A program made the translations under genes and the position numbers. From JAIVGV01 sp036389335 (GTDB taxonomy: Bacteria; Acidobacteriota; Blastocatellia; Pyrinomonadales; Pyrinomonadaceae), in assembly GCA_036389335.1 (NCBI GenBank), contig DASVQC010000064.1, positions 1 to 64,000 of the forward strand: a stretch of DNA of 64,000 nucleotides, in the 5' to 3' direction. Within the stretch, counting starts at the first letter, position 1; every line of letters starts with the position of its first letter. Positions 47,922-55,779 of the stretch are shown piece by piece. The notes beneath the pieces are model-generated. The model was given only the letters and a program-made list of their open reading frames with translations, searched no databases and was not told the DNA's origin.

Positions 47922-48827
47922 TTACGAGCGCGGGAGAAGTTTGACGCTGCCGTTCACGCCCGAGACGTTGATGGGCGCGCCGCCCGCGCCGATCTTCGCG
48001 TTGAAGCTGGTGCGCGTGACGCGCCCCTGCACCTGCACGTTCGGCATGTCGGCGTTGACCGCGCCGTTGATGCCGTTGACGGCGAGGTCTGCGTTGAGCG
48101 CGCCGTCGAAGCGCAGCGCGACCGCGCCGTTGACGCCGGAGACGCGGATGCCGCGCTCGGTCACCTGCGTGATGAGCATCGTCACCGAGCCGTTGATGCC
48201 GGAGATGTCCACGTAGCCGCGCGCCTGCGCGACGTCGACGCGACCGTTGATCCCGGAGAGCTTGACCGGCCCGTCCAGCTCGCCCACCGTCGCCTTGCCG
48301 TTGATGCCGCTCGCCGTGAAATCGACGTTGCGCGGAATCCTCATCGTCACGCGCTGGCGCACCTGATGGTTTTCGCCGCGCCAGCCGCCGTCCCTCTCCC
48401 GGTCGTTCTCGCCGCGCACGACGAGGCCCGTCGCCGTCTGCTCGACGATCACTTTGTGGTAGTCGAGGTCGGAGCGGCTGCGCGCCGTGCGCAGGACGTA
48501 AACCTCCGCCGCGCCGCCCGCCGACGTTTCCACGTCCACCGAGCCGTTCATGCCGGAGACGCGCACCTGCGCGCCGGGCGCGAGCGTGTAGCTCTGCCGG
48601 AACTCGTCGCGCTCGGTGAACTCCGCGTCGTCGTCGTAGCCCTTATGCCTCTCCTTCTGGCCGTCGTAGTCGTCGTCGTGTTTGTGCTTCTCCTTGTCCT
48701 GGAGCCCGTCCTGCGCGGCGGCGGTGGCCGCGCGCGACGAGGCGGAGGGGGGCGAGAGCCTGCCGCCCGCGAGCGAGAGCGAGGCGAGGGCCGCGAGGAG
48801 AGTCATCGACATCAACCTGAGTCTCAT
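47922..48827 (-). CDS. Secreted DUF4097 beta-helix protein
   Basis: A 301-residue protein with a signal peptide (MTLLAALASLSLAGG), a charged His/Lys/Asp-rich linker (DKEKHKHDDDYDGQKERHKGYDDD, possible metal binding) and the shared opening EFRQSYTLAPGAQVRVSGMNGSVDVET. Very regular rungs follow (INGKATVGELDGPVKLSGINGRVDVAQARGYVDISGINGSVTML). It is the most compact of the paralogues and probably a bare periplasmic beta-helix. It lies in the series 49.7 to 45.9 kb with short spacers, suggesting co-transcription. Confidence 0.8.
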   Translation of the reverse strand: MRLRLMSMTLLAALASLSLAGGRLSPPSASSRAATAAAQDGLQDKEKHKHDDDYDGQKERHKGYDDDAEFTERDEFRQSYTLAPGAQVRVSGMNGSVDVETSAGGAAEVYVLRTARSRSDLDYHKVIVEQTATGLVVRGENDRERDGGWRGENHQVRQRVTMRIPRNVDFTASGINGKATVGELDGPVKLSGINGRVDVAQARGYVDISGINGSVTMLITQVTERGIRVSGVNGAVALRFDGALNADLAVNGINGAVNADMPNVQVQGRVTRTSFNAKIGAGGAPINVSGVNGSVKLLPRS

Positions 48828-48881
48828 TTTCTTTCAGTGCCTCCTGAATGTTGTGCGCGTTAAGGGTTCTCGTGCGCCCCG

Positions 48882-49727
48882 CTATTCGCCCGTGCGGTGG
48901 AAGCGGACGTTGCCGCTGATGCTGTTGAAGGTCAGCGGCGTGCCGCCGCCGCCGACGCGCCCGTCGTAGTCGGACGAGCCTTCGATCTTGGTGATGGTGA
49001 GGCCCGGCACGTCGGAGGTCACCTCGCCGCTGATGCTGCGCACGCGGATGTCGGCGTTCGCCCCGTCGGGCAGCCCGACCTCGACGCTGCCGCTCACGCT
49101 GTTGACGCGCACGCCCTCGCTGCCGAGGCGCGTGAGGTTGATGCGGACGCGACCGCTGATGCTCGTGAAGGTCGCCTTGCCCGACGCCTGCGTGACGACG
49201 GCGCTGCCGCTGATGCTCGAAAAAAGCGCCTCGCCCGTCGCGCGCTCGACCGTGGCGTTGCCGCTGATGCTGTGGAGGTGCGCCCACCCGTCGAGCGCGC
49301 CGACGCGGACGTGGCCGCTCACCGAGTTGACGTCGAGGTTGACGCGGCGCGGCAGGCGCAGGGTCAGCGTCTGGTGAACCTGCACGTTGCGGCACTGGCG
49401 TCGCTCGTCGTTGCCGTCGAGCCGCAGACGATCCGAGGAGGTCTCGACCTTGAACTGGCGGCAGTCGAGGTCTTCGCGCGTGCGCGCCGTGCGGACGATC
49501 TCGACCTCCGCCTGACTCGACTCGGAAGTCTCGACGGTGACGCCGCCGCTCACCGAGTTGATCTCGACGGTCGCGCCGGGCGCGAGCGGGTAGGTCTGGC
49601 GCGAGGCGTCGCGCTCCCTGAAGTCGTTGTCGTTCTGATCGCGGGCCGCGCCGCGCGCGCCCGCCAGCGTGAAAGAGATGGCGAAGGCGAAAGCCAGCTT
49701 GGTCAGGATGTTTCTTCTCATGGTCAT
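48882..49727 (-). CDS. Secreted DUF4097 beta-helix protein
   Basis: A 281-residue protein starting at ATG 49727 behind GAGAGGAG. A signal peptide (LTKLAFAFAISFTLAGARG) precedes the shared opening SRQTYPLAPGATVEINSVSGGVTVETSESSQAEVEIVRTARTREDLD. The helix rungs repeat SVSGHVRVGALDGWAHLHSISGNATVERATGEALFSSISG. It is a close paralogue of the neighbouring 301-residue gene and lies 55 nt upstream of it. No catalytic residue is seen. It is presumably structural or ligand-binding in the periplasm. Confidence 0.8.
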   Translation of the reverse strand: MTMRRNILTKLAFAFAISFTLAGARGAARDQNDNDFRERDASRQTYPLAPGATVEINSVSGGVTVETSESSQAEVEIVRTARTREDLDCRQFKVETSSDRLRLDGNDERRQCRNVQVHQTLTLRLPRRVNLDVNSVSGHVRVGALDGWAHLHSISGNATVERATGEALFSSISGSAVVTQASGKATFTSISGRVRINLTRLGSEGVRVNSVSGSVEVGLPDGANADIRVRSISGEVTSDVPGLTITKIEGSSDYDGRVGGGGTPLTFNSISGNVRFHRTGE

Positions 49728-49822
49728 AAACCGCTCCTCTCGAATTCTGCGTTAAGGGCGCACGCTCCCCCCGCACGCTTCGCGGCGCGCGACCGTGGGA
49801 CGGTTCGGGGTGTGGCTGAAAA

Positions 49823-50602
49823 CTAGCGGCGCGGATCGCTGTCGCAGTTGAGAGAGACGGACGGGGCGGGTGTGCTGAAGAGCGCGGCGAAGCCTGTCGC
49901 CTCCGCGGGCGCGTCGTGCGCGGCGGGCGCTTCGTCGCCGAGCCCCGCGCGCGGCTTCGCGGCGGGCGCGGGCGGCGCGGGCTCCGGCAGGCGCAGCTCG
50001 AACGCCGCGGCGGGGAGGCCCGAGCCCTCCACCTGCGCGACGCGCACGAAGACCCTGCGCAGACCGAGCTTCTTCAACTCCGCGGCGACGCGCGCGCGTG
50101 CCGCCCCGGCCTCGACGCCCTCTCGGACGCGAACCGCTTGAGCCGCCTCGCGCTCGCCCGCGCCCGCGCCCGCAGACTTCGCCGCGTCGGCGATGTCGGG
50201 CGTGAACTCGGAGACGAACTCCTCGCGCGCCTTCCAAACCTTCGGCGCGCGCGGCGTGGCGGCGAAACTCATCGCCGTCTCGTCGAGCACGCGCCTCTCG
50301 GCGGCGTGGTCGTCGGCGGCGACTCTGTTTCTCGAAGCAGGGCGGCTCTCGCGGGCCGCGGAGGTTGTGCTCCCGCCCGCGCAAGGCGAGGCGGAGGCGT
50401 GTGCGAGGAGGACGGTCGGCTGCGCGGCCCGCGCCGGACTCTGTGCGCCGTCGGCGGCGTAGACGAGGAGGCTCCCGAGGATGCTCGTCCGCGTCCAGTC
50501 GTTGACGGAAGTCTTCAGCGAGTCGAACTGCCTGATGGCTTCGCTCGCACCCGCGAGCGAGATGACCGCGGCGAGAATGGCGACTTTAATTTTTTGTCTC
50601 AT
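49823..50602 (-). CDS. Hypothetical secreted protein within the ECF/DUF4097 locus
   Basis: A 259-residue protein of no recognised family. The N-terminus has a hydrophobic segment (IKVAILAAVISLAGASEAI). Then comes a low-complexity Ala/Arg/Ser-rich stretch, a helical region (EFVSEFTPDIADAAKSAGAGAGEREAAQ, ARARVAAELKKLGLRRVFVRVAQVEGSGLPAAAFELRLPEP) and a Pro/Ala-rich tail with one Cys near the end. The short VFVRVAQVEG segment looks like the only folded part. Codon composition matches its neighbours. It is downstream of a predicted ECF promoter motif, so it may be a target gene. Confidence 0.6.
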   Translation of the reverse strand: MRQKIKVAILAAVISLAGASEAIRQFDSLKTSVNDWTRTSILGSLLVYAADGAQSPARAAQPTVLLAHASASPCAGGSTTSAARESRPASRNRVAADDHAAERRVLDETAMSFAATPRAPKVWKAREEFVSEFTPDIADAAKSAGAGAGEREAAQAVRVREGVEAGAARARVAAELKKLGLRRVFVRVAQVEGSGLPAAAFELRLPEPAPPAPAAKPRAGLGDEAPAAHDAPAEATGFAALFSTPAPSVSLNCDSDPRR

Positions 50603-50793
50603 CTCGCTTCCCTCCTACGGCGAAAATCCGGGCGCTGATTACTATTACTCCCTTAAAACATCCCAGTTCCGAAAAAGTTACATCGCGTTTTCGCGACTCG
50701 CTTCCCGTGCGCCTCGGATTAGTAGACGCGACCGGCGGGCGGAATGTTTCAGCCTCCCCGAATTTTCAACCAACTGCCTGCTTCTACTCCCAA

Positions 50794-50824
50794 AACACCG
50801 CCACCGTTGATTTTGTGGCAGAAA
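50794..50824 (-). promoter_or_regulatory. Bipartite motif, candidate ECF promoter, copy 2 (DUF4097 cluster)
   Basis: On the minus strand TTTCTGCCAC (50824-50815) and GGCGGTGTT (50802-50794) are separated by 12 nt. The identical halves with identical spacing occur upstream of the sigma gene at 53766-53796. It lies about 190 nt upstream of the 259-residue gene. No other gene start on the minus strand intervenes. Confidence 0.6.
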
Positions 50825-50960
50825 AAATTTTCGCGTGACCGGTGACCGGCGACGGTCGACGAGTAAAAAACTTTCAAGCCATTACCCGCCGTTCGTTCCG
50901 TTGCGCTGTTCACGTTGTTTACTCTTGGCAAGCCCCGTGCCGCGCGGCGGGCGGGTCAGT

Positions 50961-51072
50961 TCGATCTCGCGTGTGGCGGAACTAAGACTCACCACAGAGG
51001 CACAGAGGTTACACAGAGAAGAATAAAACTCTGTGCCCCCTCCGTGTCCTCTGTGACTCTGTGGTGAGTCTT
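50961..51072. repeat. Dispersed palindromic repeat, copy 2 (CACAGAG arms plus 24-nt flank)
   Basis: The flank TCGATCTCGCGTGTGGCGGA, then ACTAAGACTCACC leading into CACAGAG units, match the copy at 10651-10774 in inverse orientation. The arms end with GGTGAGTCTT. It lies just after the stop of the 330-residue DUF4097 gene and may form a long hairpin. The remainder of 50603-50960 contains only the ECF-like motif and no gene. Confidence 0.8.
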
Positions 51073-51087
51073 GATTTCCACGCGGGG

Positions 51088-52080
51088 TCAGTGACTCGCC
51101 GCCCCGGCTTTGCGGAGGTAGACGGTGCCGCTGAAGGTGACGAGCGTGAGCGTGGCGTCGGGCGCGTCGGCCTTGCCGTGGATGCCCGTGAGGCGGCCCG
51201 CGCTGACGAGGCCGCCCGCGCCTTCGCCCGGCCCGGCGGGCGTCCTCTTCGGGAGCTGACGGATCGGGAAGTCCGTGATGATCTCGCCGCCCTCCGCGAC
51301 CTTCGCCGTTAAGAGAAACGAGCTGTCTTCCGGCAGCGTCAGCGTCACGTTGCCCGTCTGGCTGCGCAGCGTGTACGCGCCGCCGCGCGCGAGCGCGCCC
51401 GACAGCTCCACGTCGCCGTTGGCGCTGACGGCCTCGACCTGCGTGTGCGAGACGCGCGCGAGGCTGATGTCGCCCGAAGTCGTCTGCGCGCGGAAGTCGT
51501 CGCCCGGCTCCGCCGCGCCCGCGTCCGCCACCTCGATGCGCCCGCTGATCGAGCGCAGGCGCACGCGCCCCTTCGCGTCGCGCAGGGAGATGACGCCGTT
51601 GGCGCTCGTCGCCTCGACCAGCTTCGAGACTTTCTGCAACGTCACGTCGCCGCTCAGCGTCTCGACGCGCGCGCCCGCCACGCCCGCGACCTCGATCTTG
51701 CCGCCGTAGCTCTTCACCTGCACGAAGCTCCCGCGCGGCACGTCCAACGCGACGCCGCCGCCCGTGTGGATGCACCCCTGCGCGACGGCCTCGCCCTCGC
51801 CCGCCGTCAACACCTGCACGCGCGCCGCCGCCTGCGTCGCCTCGCCCGCGTCGCCCCGTCGCAGCTCTACCCGCGCCGCGCCCGTCGCGCTCGCGCGCAC
51901 CTCTTTGCGATCCCACCCGCGCACCGACACGTCCCCCGACTCCACGCACAGCGTGACCCACACGTCATCAGCCGCCGCGACCGTCTGCTGCACGGGCTCG
52001 CCCGCCCCGCGCGCCACCCCGCGCGCCGCGAACCCGAGCGCGCAGGCGAGCAATAAAGTTTTAGTTACCTTGAGTCTCAT
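51088..52080 (-). CDS. Secreted DUF4097 beta-helix protein
   Basis: A 330-residue protein with a signal peptide (TKTLLLACALGFAARGVARG). It uses the WDR-type opening (VWVTLCVESGDVSVRGWDRKEVRASATG, about 40-68), which it shares with the 453- and 640-residue paralogues. Rungs such as SYGGKIEVAGVAGARVETLSGDVTLQKVSKLVEATSANGVISL follow. It is the first DUF4097 gene after the second sigma/anti-sigma pair, 114 nt downstream. The spacer contains five heptamers. Confidence 0.8.
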   Translation of the reverse strand: MRLKVTKTLLLACALGFAARGVARGAGEPVQQTVAAADDVWVTLCVESGDVSVRGWDRKEVRASATGAARVELRRGDAGEATQAAARVQVLTAGEGEAVAQGCIHTGGGVALDVPRGSFVQVKSYGGKIEVAGVAGARVETLSGDVTLQKVSKLVEATSANGVISLRDAKGRVRLRSISGRIEVADAGAAEPGDDFRAQTTSGDISLARVSHTQVEAVSANGDVELSGALARGGAYTLRSQTGNVTLTLPEDSSFLLTAKVAEGGEIITDFPIRQLPKRTPAGPGEGAGGLVSAGRLTGIHGKADAPDATLTLVTFSGTVYLRKAGAASH

Positions 52081-52109
52081 TCCCGATTGGTCTGACGCCT
52101 TAATACTAA

Positions 52110-52144
52110 CAACCGACTACCGACTACTGACCAATGACCACTGA
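52110..52144. repeat. Five tandem CTACTGA-like heptamers
   Basis: CAACCGA, CTACCGA, CTACTGA, CCAATGA and CCACTGA follow in strict 7-nt register between the anti-sigma stop and the DUF4097 start. It is the same period as the arrays at 58274-58446 and 59811-59890. Confidence 0.65.
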
Positions 52145-52194
52145 CAAAGATCAGCCGACGATCAGTCGGGCTTCGTCCGGCCCGTCCGCGCCGC

Positions 52195-53166
52195 TCATCG
52201 CGTGATCGAGGCGAGCTGCGTCTGATCCGAGACGGTGTGGAGCAGGTCGAGCTTGTCCTGATAGGCCGCGCGCAAAAAGTCCTGCGCGTCCTTGTCGGCG
52301 GGGGCGCGGCGGGCGGAGGCGCGGCTCGCGGCGATGGCGCGATCCACGAGGGCGAGGTTGCGCTCGTACTCCGCGCGCAGCGTCGGCGTGAGAGACTGCG
52401 CGCCCCCCCCCTCAATCGACGACTTGAGCGACGCGATAGCCGTCACGTAAGACTTCTCGACCGGCAGCAACGCCGCGTCCGCCGCCGCCTCGCCCTCGGC
52501 GCGCGCGGGCACGCCCGCCGCCGCCGCGTCGCCCGCGCCCGAACCGCGGCGAGAGTTGAATCTCACAGGCAACGCCGAGGCGCGATTCGTTCGCCCCTCG
52601 GAGCCGCGCCCCGCCGCGCCGGGAGCCGTGCCGACCGCGGCGTCTTTGTTAGTCGTCTTCGCGCCCGCGGGGCCGTTATCAATCACACCGCCGCGCCCGT
52701 CCGCTTGGGAATTAACCGACGCGATCTCGCGCGCGGCGTTCTGGTTGAGCCGCGGCGCGCGCGTCTGCGGGCGGAAAGCGTAGAAGAGCGCGCCGAGCAG
52801 CGCAGCCGCCACGGCGAAGCTGGCGAAGGCGGTCGCCTGCTGCGGCGCGAAGGCGAGCGACGAGGCGAAGGCGCGCAGGCGTTCGACGAGCGTCGGCGCG
52901 GCGACCGCGGGCTGCGCGACCGGCGTCGCCTGCATCTGCGCGATGCGCGCCTCGATTCCGGCGCGCAGGCGTTCGGTCGGAACCGGTAGCCCTTCGCCCG
53001 CGCCGAAGGCGGTCGCGAACATCGCGAACTCGCGCGCCGCCTCGCGCGCCGCCGCCGCGCACGCCGCGCACGCCGCGAGGTGCGCGGCGACCGACGCGGC
53101 GCGCGCGGGCGGAAGCTCGCCGTCGAGGTAGGCCTGCAAAGTCGCATCGTCCGAGCAGTCTCTCAT
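52195..53166 (-). CDS. Anti-sigma factor, zf-HC2 type (second locus)
   Basis: 323 residues from ATG 53166, overlapping the sigma-gene stop as ATGA. The zinc-finger domain is CSDDATLQAYLDGELPPARA through HLAACAAC (H-x3-C-x2-C). A transmembrane helix follows (ATAFASFAVAAALLGALFYAF, about 120-142). The C-terminal helical region (VEKSYVTAIASLKSSIEGG to KLDLLHTVSDQTQLASITR) is homologous to that of the first-locus anti-sigma factor, including the spacing of conserved Leu/Arg/Ala residues. So the two loci are paralogous. It should sequester the co-encoded ECF factor. Confidence 0.85.
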   Translation of the reverse strand: MRDCSDDATLQAYLDGELPPARAASVAAHLAACAACAAAAREAAREFAMFATAFGAGEGLPVPTERLRAGIEARIAQMQATPVAQPAVAAPTLVERLRAFASSLAFAPQQATAFASFAVAAALLGALFYAFRPQTRAPRLNQNAAREIASVNSQADGRGGVIDNGPAGAKTTNKDAAVGTAPGAAGRGSEGRTNRASALPVRFNSRRGSGAGDAAAAGVPARAEGEAAADAALLPVEKSYVTAIASLKSSIEGGGAQSLTPTLRAEYERNLALVDRAIAASRASARRAPADKDAQDFLRAAYQDKLDLLHTVSDQTQLASITR

Positions 53167-53726
53167 CGTCTCCCTCCGACCTTCCCGTAAACCCTCGCGA
53201 ACTCTTTGCGCCCGCGCGCGACGAGGCTCCCGACGTAACTCTCGCTGACCGAGACGGCGGCGGCGATCTCGCGGTACGACAAGCCCTGCTGCTTCAGGAG
53301 CAGACAACTCCGCATCGGCTCGTCGATCTTCGAGAGCGCGCGCCGCGCCTCCTCGATCTCGGCGCGCTTCTCGAAGTCGGCCTCGACCGACTCGCTCGCG
53401 CCTTCGAGCCCGACGGTCTGCCGGGCGAACTCCTCTTCGCGCGAGCCGGCGCGCGTCCGGCTGCGCAGCGTATTGTAGGAGAGGTTGATCGCGACGCGCA
53501 GGAGCCACGGGCGCAAAAGCTCGCCCTGCGGCACGGTTTCGAGGTTGCTGTAGAGCCTCAAGAAAGCCTCCTGCGTCACGTCCTCGGCCAGCCCGGCGTC
53601 CCTCAGCAGCGAGTAGGCCGCGCCGTAAACCGCGCGGTGATGAAGCGTGAACGCCTCGTCGAAGTCGGGCGGGGGAGCCGACGGGGCCGTCGCCGACTGC
53701 GCGGGGCTGAGCGCAGGGTTCGTCAT
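53163..53726 (-). CDS. ECF RNA polymerase sigma factor (second locus)
   Basis: 187 residues from ATG 53726; M1 at 53765 lies on the predicted promoter, so it is unlikely. Region 2 is FDEAFTLHHRAVYGAAYSLLRDAGLAEDVTQEAFLRLYSNL; region 4 is LLLKQQGLSYREIAAAVSVSESYVGSLVARGRKEFARVY. It overlaps the anti-sigma gene, as is standard for ECF pairs. A bipartite motif just upstream recurs in the DUF4097 cluster, which suggests autoregulation. The stimulus is unknown. Confidence 0.88.
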   Translation of the reverse strand: MTNPALSPAQSATAPSAPPPDFDEAFTLHHRAVYGAAYSLLRDAGLAEDVTQEAFLRLYSNLETVPQGELLRPWLLRVAINLSYNTLRSRTRAGSREEEFARQTVGLEGASESVEADFEKRAEIEEARRALSKIDEPMRSCLLLKQQGLSYREIAAAVSVSESYVGSLVARGRKEFARVYGKVGGRR

Positions 53727-53765
53727 CGCAGCGGCTCTTTGCATCCTCCTCGTTCCCATACCCAT

Positions 53766-53796
53766 AACACCGCCGCGGGCTCACTCGTGGCAGAAA
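53766..53796 (-). promoter_or_regulatory. Bipartite motif, candidate ECF promoter, copy 1 (sigma gene)
   Basis: On the minus strand TTTCTGCCAC (53796-53787), 12 nt, then GGCGGTGTT (53774-53766), ending 40 nt before the preferred ATG. Halves and spacing equal those at 50794-50824. The geometry fits -35 and -10 elements of an autoregulated ECF factor. Confidence 0.6.
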
Positions 53797-53852
53797 TCTG
53801 CGCGCGCGAGGCCCCCCGGCGCGTCGCAACGAAAAAATAACCGTCGTGCGGA

Positions 53853-53882
53853 TTGTAGAAAGGCGCGGGCCGCGTGTATTTT
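53853..53882 (+). promoter_or_regulatory. Possible promoter of hemE
   Basis: TTGTAG (53853-53858) and TATTTT (53877-53882) are separated by 18 nt, 95 nt upstream of the hemE ATG. It is divergent from the ECF sigma promoter. Confidence 0.4.
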
Positions 53883-53976
53883 AATAGCGGCGACGACGGC
53901 AGTCGCCGATCTTCCCTCGCACCACGCTTTCCCAAAATCTTTACGGCGCGTTTCCGAGCCAAGTTTCGCACAAGAG

Positions 53977-55068
53977 ATGGACGAGCCACCCCCCCCGCGC
54001 GCCGGACGTGTAGCCGCGCCCGCCGCCGCGACCGACCCGCTCCGCGACAGCCCTTTCATGCGCGCGTGCCGCCGCGAGGCGGTGCCCCACACGCCCGTCT
54101 GGCTGATGCGGCAGGCCGGGCGCTACATGAAGGAGTACCGCGACGTGCGCGCGCGCTACGGCTTCCTCGAAATGTGCAAGACGCCGGAGGTCGCCGCCGA
54201 GGTGACGACCTACGCCGCGCACCGTTTGAACGTCGACGCCGCGATCATCTTCGCAGACATCCTGCTCATCATCGAGCCGATGGGGCTCGATCTCGAATTC
54301 GCGCAGGGCGAAGGCCCCGTCATCCACAACCCCGTGCGCTCGGCGCAAGACGTGGATCGCGTGCGCGAGGTCGAGTCGGTCGCCGCGCTCGACTACGTGA
54401 TGCAGGCGATCCGCATCGCGCGGCGCGAACTCAGGCCGAACGTCCCTCTGATCGGCTTCTGCGGCGCGCCCTTCACGCTCGCCTCCTACGTCTGCGAGGG
54501 CGGCGGATCGAAAAATTACATCAACACCAAGCGGCTGATGTATAATGACCGTGGCGCGTGGCACGAGATGATGTCTCGCATCTCGCGCGCCCTTGCCCTC
54601 TACCTCAACGCACAAATCGACGCGGGCGCGCAGGCCGTCCAGCTCTTCGACTCCTGGGTCGGCTGCCTCTCGCCCGACGACTACCGCGAGTTCGTGCTCC
54701 CGCACACCCGGAGCGTCATCGCCTCGGTCAAGCCCGGCACACCCGTCCTCCACTTCGGGACGGGAACCGCGCCGCTCCTCGAACTGATACGCGAGGCAGG
54801 CGGCGACGTGATCGGCTTCGACTGGCGCGTCAGGCTGGACGAGGCGTGGGCGCGCGTCGGCCACGACACGGCGGTGATGGGGAACCTCGACCCCGTCGCG
54901 CTCTTCGCCGGGGCGGATCACGTCCGGCGCGAGGCGCGAAAGATTCTCGACCGCGCGGGCGGTCGCCCCGGCCACGTCTTCAACCTCGGTCACGGCATAC
55001 TCCCCGAAACCCCCGTCGAGACGGTCGTCTCGCTCGTCGAAGCCGTGCACGAGATGAGTCAGAGGTAA
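53977..55068 (+). CDS. hemE: Uroporphyrinogen decarboxylase
   Basis: 363 residues from ATG 53977; a longer open frame upstream lacks support. It removes four carboxyl groups from uroporphyrinogen III to give coproporphyrinogen III in the cytoplasm. The hallmark RQAGRYMKEYRDVRARYGF (about 44-63) is present, as are FADILLIIEPMGLDL and GFCGAPFTLASYVCEGGGSKNY. The end HVFNLGHGILPETPVETV matches the family signature. The length is normal (about 350). It opens a haem cluster with hemH and hemG. Confidence 0.95.
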   Translation: MDEPPPPRAGRVAAPAAATDPLRDSPFMRACRREAVPHTPVWLMRQAGRYMKEYRDVRARYGFLEMCKTPEVAAEVTTYAAHRLNVDAAIIFADILLIIEPMGLDLEFAQGEGPVIHNPVRSAQDVDRVREVESVAALDYVMQAIRIARRELRPNVPLIGFCGAPFTLASYVCEGGGSKNYINTKRLMYNDRGAWHEMMSRISRALALYLNAQIDAGAQAVQLFDSWVGCLSPDDYREFVLPHTRSVIASVKPGTPVLHFGTGTAPLLELIREAGGDVIGFDWRVRLDEAWARVGHDTAVMGNLDPVALFAGADHVRREARKILDRAGGRPGHVFNLGHGILPETPVETVVSLVEAVHEMSQR

Positions 55069-55101
55069 GCGAAGATCATTTAAGAAAGCGAGATTCCCCT
55101 G

Positions 55102-55575
55102 ATGACGCTCGGAGCTACCCCCCTGCGGCTCGCCCTGTCCGCCTGTCTGCTGCTCGCCCTCACCCTTCAACCCGCCTCCGCCAAGGAAGGCTGCAAGCCC
55201 AAGATCGACCGCAACAACGTGATGGTCGAGCTACAGATCGAGGGCTTCAACGGCAACCAGAAGCTCGTCTTCACGATGCCCGTCAACGCCAAGAAGGGCG
55301 TCAACGGCGGCGGGGCGGGGCGGATCACTTCGCAGCCCGGCAACGCGGCGGCGAACTTCTCGTACGCGCTCGACATCGTCGAGGAGCGCGAGGGCGGCGC
55401 GGTCGTCGATCTCTCGGTCGTCGCGACGACGCAGGCGGGCGCGGTGCGCACGCTCAAGCGCACGGTCTTCATCCCCTTCGAGGAGATCGTCGAGCGCGTC
55501 TTCCTCGGCGGCGTGAACATGAAAGCCTACTTCAAGATGAAGCCCGTCAGCTGCCACAACATCAGCGGGCAGTAG
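55102..55575 (+). CDS. Hypothetical secreted protein between haem genes
   Basis: A 157-residue protein with a signal peptide (LRLALSACLLLALTLQPASA). The mature part is beta-rich (NVMVELQIEGFNGNQKLVFTMPVNAKKG; GAVVDLSVVATTQAGAVRTLKRTVFIPFEEIVERVF) and has two Cys, one near each end (KEGCKPK and PVSCHNISGQ), that might pair. I do not recognise the family. It lies 33 nt after hemE, on the same strand, and could be co-transcribed, but a palindromic element separates it from hemH. Confidence 0.65.
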   Translation: MTLGATPLRLALSACLLLALTLQPASAKEGCKPKIDRNNVMVELQIEGFNGNQKLVFTMPVNAKKGVNGGGAGRITSQPGNAAANFSYALDIVEEREGGAVVDLSVVATTQAGAVRTLKRTVFIPFEEIVERVFLGGVNMKAYFKMKPVSCHNISGQ

Positions 55576-55590
55576 GCGGCGTCGGTCGCT

Positions 55591-55729
55591 GGTGTCCTCA
55601 TTTGATTTCTACTCTGTGCCCCCTCCGTGCCCTCCGTGCCTCCGTGGTGAGTGCTTAATGTTCATACCTCACCACAGAGGCACAGAGTTCACTGAGGACG
55701 CACAGAGAAAAACCGAAACTTAGGACACT
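55591..55729. mobile_element. Short palindromic element with GTGTCCT ends, copy 2 (MITE-like)
   Basis: It begins GGTGTCCTCATTTGATTTCT and ends CCGAAACTTAGGACACTA, matching the termini of 38341-38477. The arms contain CTCTGTG/CTCCGTG units and their complements. It lies between the unknown secreted gene and hemH. Confidence 0.65.
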
Positions 55730-55779
55730 ATTCGTCGTCGCTGGCGCGGCGCGCGCCCGTGCTGCTACGCTAAGCGCGC

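Noticed and set aside
49775..49830. GTGTGGCTGAAAA upstream of the 281-residue DUF4097 gene as a third copy of the ECF motif
   Set aside because: It matches only one half-site imperfectly; the second half at 12 nt is missing.
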